DNA of 5,466 bases, from the NCBI GenBank assembly GCA_012036375.1, contig JAAUOI010000227.1, positions 1-5,466 of the forward strand. Direction: 5' to 3'. Below, one piece after another: positions 1 through 5,466 of the stretch. Under the pieces are notes generated by a model. That model had not been told where the DNA came from and did no database searches. It worked only from the letters and a program-made list of their open reading frames with translations. The stretch comes from Allobrachymonas sp. GTDB taxonomy: Bacteria > Pseudomonadota > Gammaproteobacteria > Burkholderiales > Burkholderiaceae_C. A program made the position numbers and the translations under genes. The stretch's first letter is position 1; each line of letters opens with the position of its first letter.

Positions 1-27
1 CATATTTTGTTCTAAATTATCAGACAT
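1..27 (-). CDS. 5' end of the gene downstream of scpB, possibly rluB (partial)
   Basis: Reading leftwards from an ATG at 27-25, nine codons stay open to the window edge and give MSDNLEQNM. Other nearby ATGs (30-32 and 39-41) run into stops within a few codons, so this is the only start with an open frame. An AAGTGA five bases before the ATG is a partial Shine-Dalgarno match. The gene would begin 54 bases after the scpB stop on the same strand, which suggests co-transcription. In many proteobacteria scpB is followed by rluB, the 23S rRNA pseudouridine synthase, and that is the basis for the guess. Nine residues cannot confirm identity. Confidence 0.35.
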
Positions 28-81
28 ATCATTCACTTCATGGCAACGTTGCGGTTGACGGGTAAAAAGCTATAAAAGGGA

Positions 82-906
<825 letters not shown>

Positions 907-929
907 CTCAGGGGTGTTCCCAAAAGAAA

Positions 930-958
930 ATTATGTGTTCTGCACGAGCAGCTATCAG
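930..958 (-). promoter_or_regulatory. Candidate sigma70 promoter for scpB
   Basis: On the minus strand, CTGATA (958-953, four of six matches to TTGACA) and CATAAT (935-930, five of six matches to TATAAT) are separated by exactly 17 bases. Transcription would start near 923, leaving a leader of about 17 bases before the scpB ATG. The rest of the rluD-scpB gap (907-1077) holds no open frame or convincing T-tailed terminator, so read-through from rluD is also possible. This is a consensus match only. Confidence 0.35.
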
Positions 959-1077
959 GCTGCAACAATTCTTAAAAACAAATTCAAGGAGGTTCGCGCG
1001 AGGCTCTCAACAATTGTTTTAAACGATTCGTTGGGCAACTCGCAAGGCACTAAGCCAATCAGCACGCTTCCCGCGCA

Positions 1078-2235
1078 CTAGTTGTCACCATTGTAGCCTA
1101 AACCCAGTTCCTCACACCCCGCCAACATATCCGGCGGCAAACCGGCCTCAAACGCCATCTCTTGCCCCGTGATCGGGTGCACGAAGGCCAGGCGCTCGGC
1201 ATGCAGAGCTTGGCGTGTGATGCCACCTGCTGGCCGGCCGCCATAAAGGCTATCGGCAATCAGCGGGTGATGCACATAAGCGGCGTGCACGCGGATTTGA
1301 TGGGTGCGGCCCGTGTGCAAAATGCAGCGCAGCAGGCAAAAACCATCGGCAGAGAGATCTACAGAAGCAGTTTTAATGCCATTTTGAGCCTCTAGCCGGC
1401 GTATTTCCTGCGCCGAGTGCTCACTGTTTGATAGCAACTCAAAGTCCGTCATGGCTTCTTTGCCGGGATACTGCGCCAAATCCACCACCGCCATGCGCTG
1501 CCGATTGCGCGGATCGCGGCCAATCGGGTGGCTGACATGGCGTGGGCTCATGCCTTGCCAAGGGTAATGCGCCATCGCTAAATACTGCCGCCGCACCTCA
1601 CGCGCCGCAATCATGCGAATCAGCGCATCCATCGCCTCGCGCGTGCGCGCCACCACCATCAGCCCACTGGTGTCTTTATCCAGCCGATGGACGATGCCGG
1701 CACGGGGCAGCAGGGTGTGGCATTCATGGTGCGCCAAGAGGCCGTTGAGCAGCGTGCCACTCCAATTGCCCGCTGCGGGATGCACCACCATGCCCGGCGC
1801 TTTGTTGATCACCATCAGGTATTCATCTTCGTGCACGATCACGAGCTTCTTGGCGAGCGCTGCGTCAGGGTGAAAGGCGGTATCTTGGGGCAGAGGGCGC
1901 TGGCGCACAGTCAGCACTTGACCCGCCCTGAGCTTGGCCGACGCTTTACTCGCCGCCACACCTTTCAACAGCACATCGCCGCTATCAATCAATTGCTGCA
2001 AGAAGCTGCGTGATGAATGCGGCAGCATGGCGGCCAACACATGATCCAAGCGCTGGCCATGGTGCTCGGCATCCACTTGCAGCTCGTGCGTGACAATGGC
2101 GTGCGCTGCGGCTGGCGAGTCGAGGGACTCGGGGGAATCTGAGGAAATGGACAGCTCATCGCCTTCGTCCAACTCAGGGGCATCAGGCACAACAGTGGCG
2201 TTGGGTAATTCGGAGTGCTCGCTCGATATAATCAT
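1078..2235 (-). CDS. rluD: 23S rRNA pseudouridine synthase, RluA family (RluD type)
   Basis: RluD isomerises uridines 1911, 1915 and 1917 in helix 69 of 23S rRNA to pseudouridine (E. coli numbering), which supports ribosome assembly and function. The 385-residue product has an acidic, low-complexity N-terminal extension (about 1-48) and an S4-like RNA-binding domain (about 55-110, including GQRLDHVLA). The catalytic domain carries HRLDKDTSG (183-191), with catalytic Asp186, and HTGRTHQIRVH (307-317). RAGIVHRLDKDTSGLMVV points to RluD rather than RluC, although RluA-family paralogues are hard to separate by eye. Residues of about 267-290 form an unusual insertion between KEAMTDFE and DGFCLLRCILHTGR; it is encoded by a dispersed repeat (see 1389-1436). 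The ATG at 2235 has no good Shine-Dalgarno, but no alternative ATG precedes the S4 domain. It is transcribed divergently from bamD, 28 bp away. Confidence 0.93.
   Translation of the reverse strand: MIISSEHSELPNATVVPDAPELDEGDELSISSDSPESLDSPAAAHAIVTHELQVDAEHHGQRLDHVLAAMLPHSSRSFLQQLIDSGDVLLKGVAASKASAKLRAGQVLTVRQRPLPQDTAFHPDAALAKKLVIVHEDEYLMVINKAPGMVVHPAAGNWSGTLLNGLLAHHECHTLLPRAGIVHRLDKDTSGLMVVARTREAMDALIRMIAAREVRRQYLAMAHYPWQGMSPRHVSHPIGRDPRNRQRMAVVDLAQYPGKEAMTDFELLSNSEHSAQEIRRLEAQNGIKTASVDLSADGFCLLRCILHTGRTHQIRVHAAYVHHPLIADSLYGGRPAGGITRQALHAERLAFVHPITGQEMAFEAGLPPDMLAGCEELGLGYNGDN
1389..1436 (-). repeat. Dispersed repeat copy A, translated in frame inside rluD
   Basis: This 48-bp stretch aligns without gaps to 3098-3145 (copy B) at 33 of 48 positions by hand count. 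The strongest blocks are CTCTAGCCGGC, TGCGC and ATAGCA. It encodes about RluD residues 267-283, and weaker similarity may extend to about residue 290. On the minus strand it reads TTGCTATCAAAC at one end and CGGCTAGAGGC at the other, which resembles a repeat I remember as common in Comamonadaceae intergenic regions. That family assignment is from memory; the pairwise match is visible here. Confidence 0.65.
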
Positions 2236-2253
2236 TCGTCAGCTTTTACAGGA
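2227..2253 (+). promoter_or_regulatory. bamD -10 box and Shine-Dalgarno
   Basis: TATAAT at 2227-2232 is a perfect sigma70 -10 hexamer and directly adjoins the divergent rluD start codon (2235-2233). The best -35 is weak: TTGGGT at 2201-2206 leaves a long 20-base spacer. A start near 2239 would give a leader of about 25 bases. AGGA at 2250-2253 lies 10 bases before the ATG at 2264 and supports that start. The bamD -35 region therefore lies inside rluD, so polymerase at bamD and initiation at rluD would compete for the same DNA. Confidence 0.6.
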
Positions 2254-2263
2254 TGTGTTTTCA

Positions 2264-3076
2264 ATGAGCCTTCGATTATCCGCTCAGCGCGCAATCAACC
2301 TTGCCGTGCTCGCCACAGCTGCACTACTTGCTGCCTGTTCGAGCACGCCCTCCGCCGACAACACCGCCGGCTGGAGTCCGAATCGCATCTATTCGGAAGC
2401 CAAAGACGAGGCAAATTCTGGCGCTTATGACAAAGCCGTCGTTTTGTTTGAAAAGCTCGAAGGCCGCGCCGCCGGCACACCGCTGGCGCAACAAGCGCAA
2501 ATTGAAAAAGCCTATTCGCATTACAAAGCCAACGAGCCCGCCCAAGCCTTGGCCACGCTTGATCGCTTCATGAAGCTGCACCCTGCCAGCCCCGGCATGG
2601 ATTACGCGCTCTACCTGCAAGGCATCATCAATTTCAACGACAACCTCGGCCTCTTTGGCTTCATCGCCAAGCAAGATTTGTCTGAGCGCGATCAAAACGC
2701 CGCCAAAGAATCGTTCGCCTCATTCAAAGAACTCGTCACACGCTTTCCCGAATCGCGCTACACACCCGATGCACGAGACCGCATGCGCTATATCGTCAAT
2801 TCGTTGGCGCAATACGAGGTGCATGTGGCACGGTATTACTATGGCCGCAAAGCCTATGTCGCAGCCATTAACCGCGCACAAACCGCCGTGACGGATTTCC
2901 AAGGCGTGCCGGCGCAAGAGGAAGCGCTGTATGTCCTGATGCTCAGTTATGACGCGTTGGGCATGCAGCAGTTGCGCGACGATGCCAAGCGCGTGCTGGA
3001 GAAAAACTATCCCTCTAGCGAATATATCTCGCGCGGCTTCAAAGCCAAAGAATCACGCTGGTGGCAGTTTTGGTAG
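2264..3076 (+). CDS. bamD: Outer membrane protein assembly factor BamD (ComL lipoprotein)
   Basis: BamD is the essential lipoprotein partner of BamA in the BAM complex, which folds and inserts beta-barrel proteins into the outer membrane; it sits on the periplasmic face. The frame is open from 2090, but the real start is the ATG at 2264. From there the protein begins with a lipoprotein signal peptide: basic start MSLRLSAQR, a hydrophobic stretch (11-23) and lipobox LAAC with lipidated Cys25. The ATG is also preceded by AGGA and a TATAAT box. The mature part has tetratricopeptide-like helical repeats across about residues 38-245, with family-typical segments YSEAKDEANSGAYDKA (43-58), HPASPGMDYALY (106-117), RFPESRY (160-166) and LAQYEVHVARYYYGRKAY (181-198). 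The length of 270 residues is normal for the family. It is a single gene, divergent from rluD and convergent with hipA. Confidence 0.94.
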   Translation: MSLRLSAQRAINLAVLATAALLAACSSTPSADNTAGWSPNRIYSEAKDEANSGAYDKAVVLFEKLEGRAAGTPLAQQAQIEKAYSHYKANEPAQALATLDRFMKLHPASPGMDYALYLQGIINFNDNLGLFGFIAKQDLSERDQNAAKESFASFKELVTRFPESRYTPDARDRMRYIVNSLAQYEVHVARYYYGRKAYVAAINRAQTAVTDFQGVPAQEEALYVLMLSYDALGMQQLRDDAKRVLEKNYPSSEYISRGFKAKESRWWQFW

Positions 3077-3097
3077 TATTTTTATAAGCCGAATCGG

Positions 3098-3145
3098 GCT
3101 CTAGCCGGCATAGAATATGCGCGGATTGCTATGTATTCAATAGCA
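3098..3145. repeat. Dispersed repeat copy B, between bamD and hipA
   Basis: This is the intergenic partner of copy A in rluD (33 of 48 gapless matches, including an exact 10-base CTCTAGCCGG core). It fills most of the 70-bp gap between the convergent ends of bamD (stop 3076) and hipA (stop 3147-3149) and ends one base before the hipA stop. It contains an inverted repeat, TGCTAT (3127-3132) and ATAGCA (3140-3145), with a 7-base loop. A second short one, AGCC/GGCT (3087-3090 and 3097-3100), straddles its left edge. Because both genes converge here, the element may act as a weak bidirectional terminator, but the stems are short and no strong T tract follows. Confidence 0.6.
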
Positions 3146-3146
3146 T

Positions 3147-4472
3147 TTAGGCAATGTCTTGCCAACGCTTTTTGAGCTTCATTTGCTGCGCACGCGTGAG
3201 CGGCAATTCTTTCAACTGACCCGGCCACACATCCATCGCCTGCTGCCGCGTTTGCACGGCAATGCGCTGTAAACGCTGCGGCGTGATAGCACTGCGCAGC
3301 CCCGCTCTTTGCACAATATCTTGCGCTGCTTGCGTGAGCGACCAGAGGGTGGCTTTGTCCAGCGGCGAGCGGGGAGTAGAACGCGCGGCTTTGCCGGGCT
3401 GCCAGCGCAGCGCTGCACCCTGCCCGTTCAAATAGCAGGCATAGGCCACGATGTCATAGGCTGGTGAGAGCACAGGCTGCTGCGGCGCAATATAAAGTAA
3501 CGAAAAAGTTTTTCAAATGCGCATCAAAGTTACCCAGCAGTTCATTCACCACCAAGCGGCGCACCAGCTCCTCCACATCCGCATCGCGCCCCAAGCCCGC
3601 GAGCACCGCCATGATCTGCAAATAACTGCCCTCGTATTTCTGCTGCGCAGGCATGGAAAGCACTTGGCAAAAATCTTCCATGTGCAAGCGGCCCGCTCGC
3701 GTGAAGCCTGCATGCTCGGAAGGCGCATCGCGGTCAAAGCGCTTGACGCTTAAAAAATAGGCGCCATTGCCGTGCGGCAAATCAATTTCGCCATCAATCT
3801 GCTGCATCGGCACCAGCTCGCAATCGGCCGTTTGCACACCCGCAGCGCGTGCCAGTTGCATCGAGGCAAACTCCACTTCAGGCAAGCCCGCATACGAGGG
3901 TGCAGGCAACTTGCCAATGAAATGCTGCCTGCCGCGCTTGGCCACAAAGGTATAGCGCCCCTTTGCATCCTTGCTGAGCTGCAACTTGGGCTGAATGCCG
4001 CTGAGTGACCACTGCGCCAGCAATCGGGGCGCGGCACGACGCTCACCTCCAGCGCATCTTGATCCTGCGTGACCAGCCGTTGCATGAGCTGACGATCTGG
4101 CGCATTGATTGCACGCACGCGCACTGCGCCGGGCAAATCTTGTGCGCAGGCCGCGAGAATGGCAAATTCATCATCGCGATGCGTGCCAGCCAGCGCGGCC
4201 ATACGATCCCGCAGTGCGCCTTCGGGCAACGCATTGCTCAAAAAATTCGGCAGCTTGCCGCCCTCTCCTGTGCGATCAGCTTGCGTGAAGCGCGAGAGCA
4301 GCGTGCGTGTGGCAGCTTCATTGCCCGGCACAGCAAACGAAGTCGATAGCACCGGGCGCTTGGCATCACTGATGTAGCTCTCAGCAAACATCAGCTTGGT
4401 CAGCTTGGCATAGCGATACACATGGCCAACCAGCGTGTCGCCCAGTGTGATCTCGAAGGTTTCGAGTTCCAT
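3147..4472 (-). pseudogene. hipA: Frameshifted HipA toxin kinase
   Basis: HipA is a serine/threonine kinase toxin; in E. coli it phosphorylates glutamyl-tRNA synthetase (GltX), halts translation and promotes persistence. The frame from 4472 gives the N-terminal HipA domain (residues 1-148, with GKLPNFLSNALPEGALRDR and GAVRV), then turns to nonsense and stops at 3750. From about 4025 to 3505 another frame carries the kinase core: WSLSGIQPK, FIGKLPAPSY, LPEVEFASMQLARAAGV and NFDAHLKNF. From about 3504 the first frame resumes with SLLYIAPQQPVLSPAYDIVAY and a C-terminus ending at 3147. One extra C in the C-run (4029-4026) and one fewer T in the T-run (3507-3503) would restore about 441 residues, close to the 440 of E. 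coli HipA. In the restored numbering Ser156, Lys188, Asp317, Asn322 and Asp340 match E. coli Ser150, Lys181, Asp309, Asn314 and Asp332. The gene starts 3 bases after the hipB stop. The shifts are either real, and then inactivating, or homopolymer read errors. Confidence 0.88.
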
Positions 4473-4475
4473 GGC

Positions 4476-4754
4476 TTAGCTCGATGATTGGCGCAGGAAT
4501 GCAGGTAAAGCCGTTTCCTGCGGCTCTTCAACGCTTGAATTTGCAGGAGTGATAGCCGCTTGCACATGCAAGCTCAAATTCAAAGCTGTGGACAGCGCCA
4601 ACATGGTCGACATGCGCACATCCGCCTCTCCGCGCTCCAGCAAGCTCACGGTGTTCAAATGCACACCGCTCGCCTGCGCCAGCTGCGTTTGACTCCAGTC
4701 CATGCGCTTGCGAGCAGAGCGGACAGCATCAGAAAAATTAGCTTGGAAAGCCAC
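4476..4754 (-). CDS. hipB: HipB-like antitoxin, XRE-family helix-turn-helix repressor
   Basis: HipB-type antitoxins bind and neutralise HipA and repress their own operon. The protein carries a lambda-repressor-like (HTH_3) domain with WSQTQLAQASGVHLNTVSLLERG as the helix-turn-helix core, followed by a polar tail ending FLRQSSS. It reads intact and is followed after 3 bases by hipA, the standard antitoxin-toxin order. The frame can be extended to a GTG at 4778 (100 residues), but that codon lacks a Shine-Dalgarno and lies inside a palindrome that looks like an operator. The in-frame GTG at 4754 has AAGG five bases upstream (4763-4760) and gives 92 residues starting VAFQANFSDAV. I chose 4754; 4778 remains possible. 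The first codons and the upstream region are noticeably more AT-rich than the neighbouring genes. Nothing distinguishes the helix-turn-helix from other XRE proteins, so the HipB name rests on the adjacent hipA. Confidence 0.88.
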   Translation of the reverse strand: MAFQANFSDAVRSARKRMDWSQTQLAQASGVHLNTVSLLERGEADVRMSTMLALSTALNLSLHVQAAITPANSSVEEPQETALPAFLRQSSS

Positions 4755-4770
4755 AATTGCCTTGTTCTTT

Positions 4771-4828
4771 AAATTCACTTAATTTAATGAATTTTCCATA
4801 TTTTACCTATTTAATGGGAATTAAGAAA
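4771..4828 (-). promoter_or_regulatory. hipBA promoter with two palindromic operator candidates
   Basis: On the minus strand TAAAAT (4805-4800) is a five-of-six -10 match; the -35 position (4828-4823, TTTCTT) is poor. A 24-bp near-palindrome at 4771-4794, with outer arms AAATTCA and TGAATTT and 20 of 24 symmetric positions, covers the predicted start of transcription near 4793. A shorter one, TTAAT-GGGA-ATTAA (4811-4824), lies between the -10 and -35 boxes. XRE antitoxins usually bind such inverted repeats over their own promoter, so these are candidate HipB operators. The placement is seen in the sequence; binding is inferred. Confidence 0.5.
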
Positions 4829-4840
4829 ATGCATAAAACC

Positions 4841-4939
4841 GGACGCGAAATTCGCGAAAACTACGCGAAACGCGCGAAAAAGTCATTTCAGCCTCTGAAT
4901 TTTTGCGGATTTCGCGTAACTTTCGCGAATTTCGCGTCC
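4841..4939. repeat. Large TTCGCG-rich inverted repeat after dnaE
   Basis: Arms of 30 bp at 4841-4870 and 4910-4939 are reverse complements at 28 of 30 positions (the two mismatches are adjacent, opposite bases 4860-4861). The 39-bp centre continues the symmetry imperfectly, with A5/T5 (4877-4881 and 4900-4904) and TTCAG/CTGAA (4887-4891 and 4895-4899). Within each arm CGCGAA or its complement TTCGCG recurs three to four times. Transcribed from dnaE, it would form a very stable hairpin followed by GGTTTTATG, so it could act as a dnaE terminator or 3'-end stabiliser, although the T tract is only four bases. It separates dnaE from the hipBA promoter. It resembles a mobile palindromic (REP/MITE-like) element, but only one copy is in view. 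Confidence 0.75.
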
Positions 4940-4943
4940 CTCT

Positions 4944-4983
4944 GCTGGCAAGCTGGCAAGCTGGCAAGCTAGCAGGCTGGCAA
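4944..4983. repeat. Tandem 8-bp repeat, five units
   Basis: The unit GCTGGCAA occurs at 4944, 4952, 4960 and 4976 in perfect form, with one variant unit (GCTAGCAG) at 4968. The 40-bp tract begins five bases beyond the hairpin and ends five bases short of the dnaE stop codon (4991-4989), so it is entirely non-coding and would lie in the dnaE 3' untranslated region. Unit number in such octamer tracts often varies by slippage; that it varies here is inferred. Confidence 0.85.
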
Positions 4984-4988
4984 TGTGC

Positions 4989-5466
4989 TTACGACGAGGA
5001 ATAAACCACCTGAGCATCGCCCGCATGCGCCTGCGCGATCCAGCTGGCCAGTGCTGCGTCGCTGGGAAAGAATTTGGCACGTTCGCCCAGCTCAATCTCC
5101 GCCACCGCTGCGCCCTGCTCCATCTCGCGCCAAATCGCGTATCGCACAGGCAATCCGCGTAGCAACGTGCCCATCTCGGTTTCTTCTTTCTTGGGCGGGA
5201 ACTCGCGCACCATGCGCTCAATATCGGGCGCTTTGCCATTCACAGCCACTTTCAAATAGCGCCCAAATTTTGCTCGCGCCGTTGCTAAATCCCAGATGCG
5301 ATTGACCTGCATGCGCAAGCCGCCCGAGAAACGATCTGGTTGCACCTTACCTTCAAAAATCAGCAGCTCATCGTCTTTGAGCGTGAGCTTGTTCGCATTG
5401 ATAAGCGCCTCATCCGCCGTAGCCTCGATCACACCAGATTTATCGTCGATCTTAAAAATCGCCAGC
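4989..5466 (-). CDS. dnaE: DNA polymerase III alpha subunit, C-terminal part (5' end outside window)
   Basis: DnaE is the catalytic subunit of the replicative DNA polymerase III. Only the last 158 residues are present. The frame has no stop up to the right edge and reads LAIFKIDDKSGVIEATADE at the edge, so the GTG at 5432 is internal and not a start. The segment is the OB-fold domain near the DnaE C-terminus: LAIFKIDDKSGVIEA, DDELLIFEGKV and DRFSGGLRMQVNRIWDLATAR are typical of the strands and the linker. A C-terminal domain follows (about the last 75 residues, with AEIELGERAKFFPSDAAL and ending VVYSSS), which in E. coli contributes to tau-subunit binding. The catalytic palm, PHP and finger domains lie outside. 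The gene is followed by a tandem repeat and a hairpin, then hipBA on the same strand. Confidence 0.9.
   Translation of the reverse strand, partial: LAIFKIDDKSGVIEATADEALINANKLTLKDDELLIFEGKVQPDRFSGGLRMQVNRIWDLATARAKFGRYLKVAVNGKAPDIERMVREFPPKKEETEMGTLLRGLPVRYAIWREMEQGAAVAEIELGERAKFFPSDAALASWIAQAHAGDAQVVYSSS

Noticed and set aside
931..960. Possible third degenerate copy of the dispersed repeat (GAGCAGCTATCA near 946-957)
   Set aside because: It shares only a short ATAGC/GCTAT core with copies A and B, and about half of the neighbouring bases differ. That is too weak to call.
986..992. Perfect AAGGAGG Shine-Dalgarno-like sequence on the plus strand in the rluD-scpB gap
   Set aside because: No ATG or GTG follows at a usable distance. 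The nearest TTG (1014) meets a stop after one more codon, so no small gene is supported.
1009..1018. AACAATTGTT palindrome in the rluD-scpB gap as a terminator
   Set aside because: The stem is five A/T-rich pairs without a loop and has no GC-rich portion, so it would not form a stable terminator hairpin.
2090..2263. 58-residue N-terminal extension of the bamD frame
   Set aside because: It would place residues ahead of a classic lipoprotein signal peptide and overlap rluD on the other strand. The ATG at 2264 has the Shine-Dalgarno, a -10 box and the lipobox at the right distance.
4757..4972. Plus-strand open frame of 71 codons reading through the hairpin, and a minus-strand counterpart overlapping the dnaE 3' end
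   Set aside because: Both frames translate the CGCGAA-rich arms (GREIRE-YAK patterns on each strand), so the similarity reflects the inverted repeat and not a protein. There is no Shine-Dalgarno, and one frame overlaps dnaE.
4944..4983. Octamer array as a CRISPR
   Set aside because: The units are 8 bp and contiguous with no spacers, and no cas gene is present. It is a simple tandem repeat.
5430..5432. GTG at 5432 as the start of a separate 147-residue protein
   Set aside because: The same frame continues upstream to the window edge with clear DnaE OB-fold sequence, so the GTG is an internal valine codon.

Overview
The window looks like a bacterial chromosome of the Betaproteobacteria, probably order Burkholderiales and close to Comamonadaceae. 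The grounds are the divergent rluD/bamD pair with scpB downstream of rluD, the protein sequences (ScpB, BamD and RluD all read like that group), a mid-range GC content by eye, and a dispersed repeat resembling one I remember as common in Comamonadaceae intergenic regions. The family-level placement is an inference.

Layout from left to right. Positions 1-27 (minus) hold what looks like the first nine codons of a gene running off the window, possibly rluB. Then come scpB (82-906, minus), a 171-bp gap with a plausible scpB promoter, and rluD (1078-2235, minus). bamD (2264-3076, plus) diverges from rluD across only 28 bp, with a perfect TATAAT touching the rluD start codon. After bamD is a 70-bp gap that is mostly a dispersed repeat. 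Next is a HipBA toxin-antitoxin locus on the minus strand: hipA (3147-4472), broken by two single-base frameshifts of opposite sign, and hipB (4476 to about 4754) with an AT-rich palindromic promoter. The space between hipB and dnaE contains a large imperfect hairpin (4841-4939) and five 8-bp tandem units (4944-4983). The 3' end of dnaE (4989-5466, minus) closes the window and is open at the right edge.

Functionally the window is mostly housekeeping: chromosome segregation (ScpB), 23S rRNA modification (RluD), outer-membrane protein assembly (BamD) and replication (DnaE). The accessory part is hipBA, placed between dnaE and bamD with repeats on both sides. In this sequence the antitoxin is intact while the toxin kinase cannot be made as one polypeptide unless both frameshifts are recoded or are sequencing errors.

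The most informative non-gene signals are: (i) two related 48-bp repeat copies, one intergenic and one translated in frame inside RluD; (ii) the paired frameshifts in hipA, one of which perfects a short palindrome; (iii) the two palindromes at the hipB promoter; and (iv) the TTCGCG-rich hairpin plus octamer array after dnaE. I see no convincing wholly new system. These are unusual details in recognisable genes.
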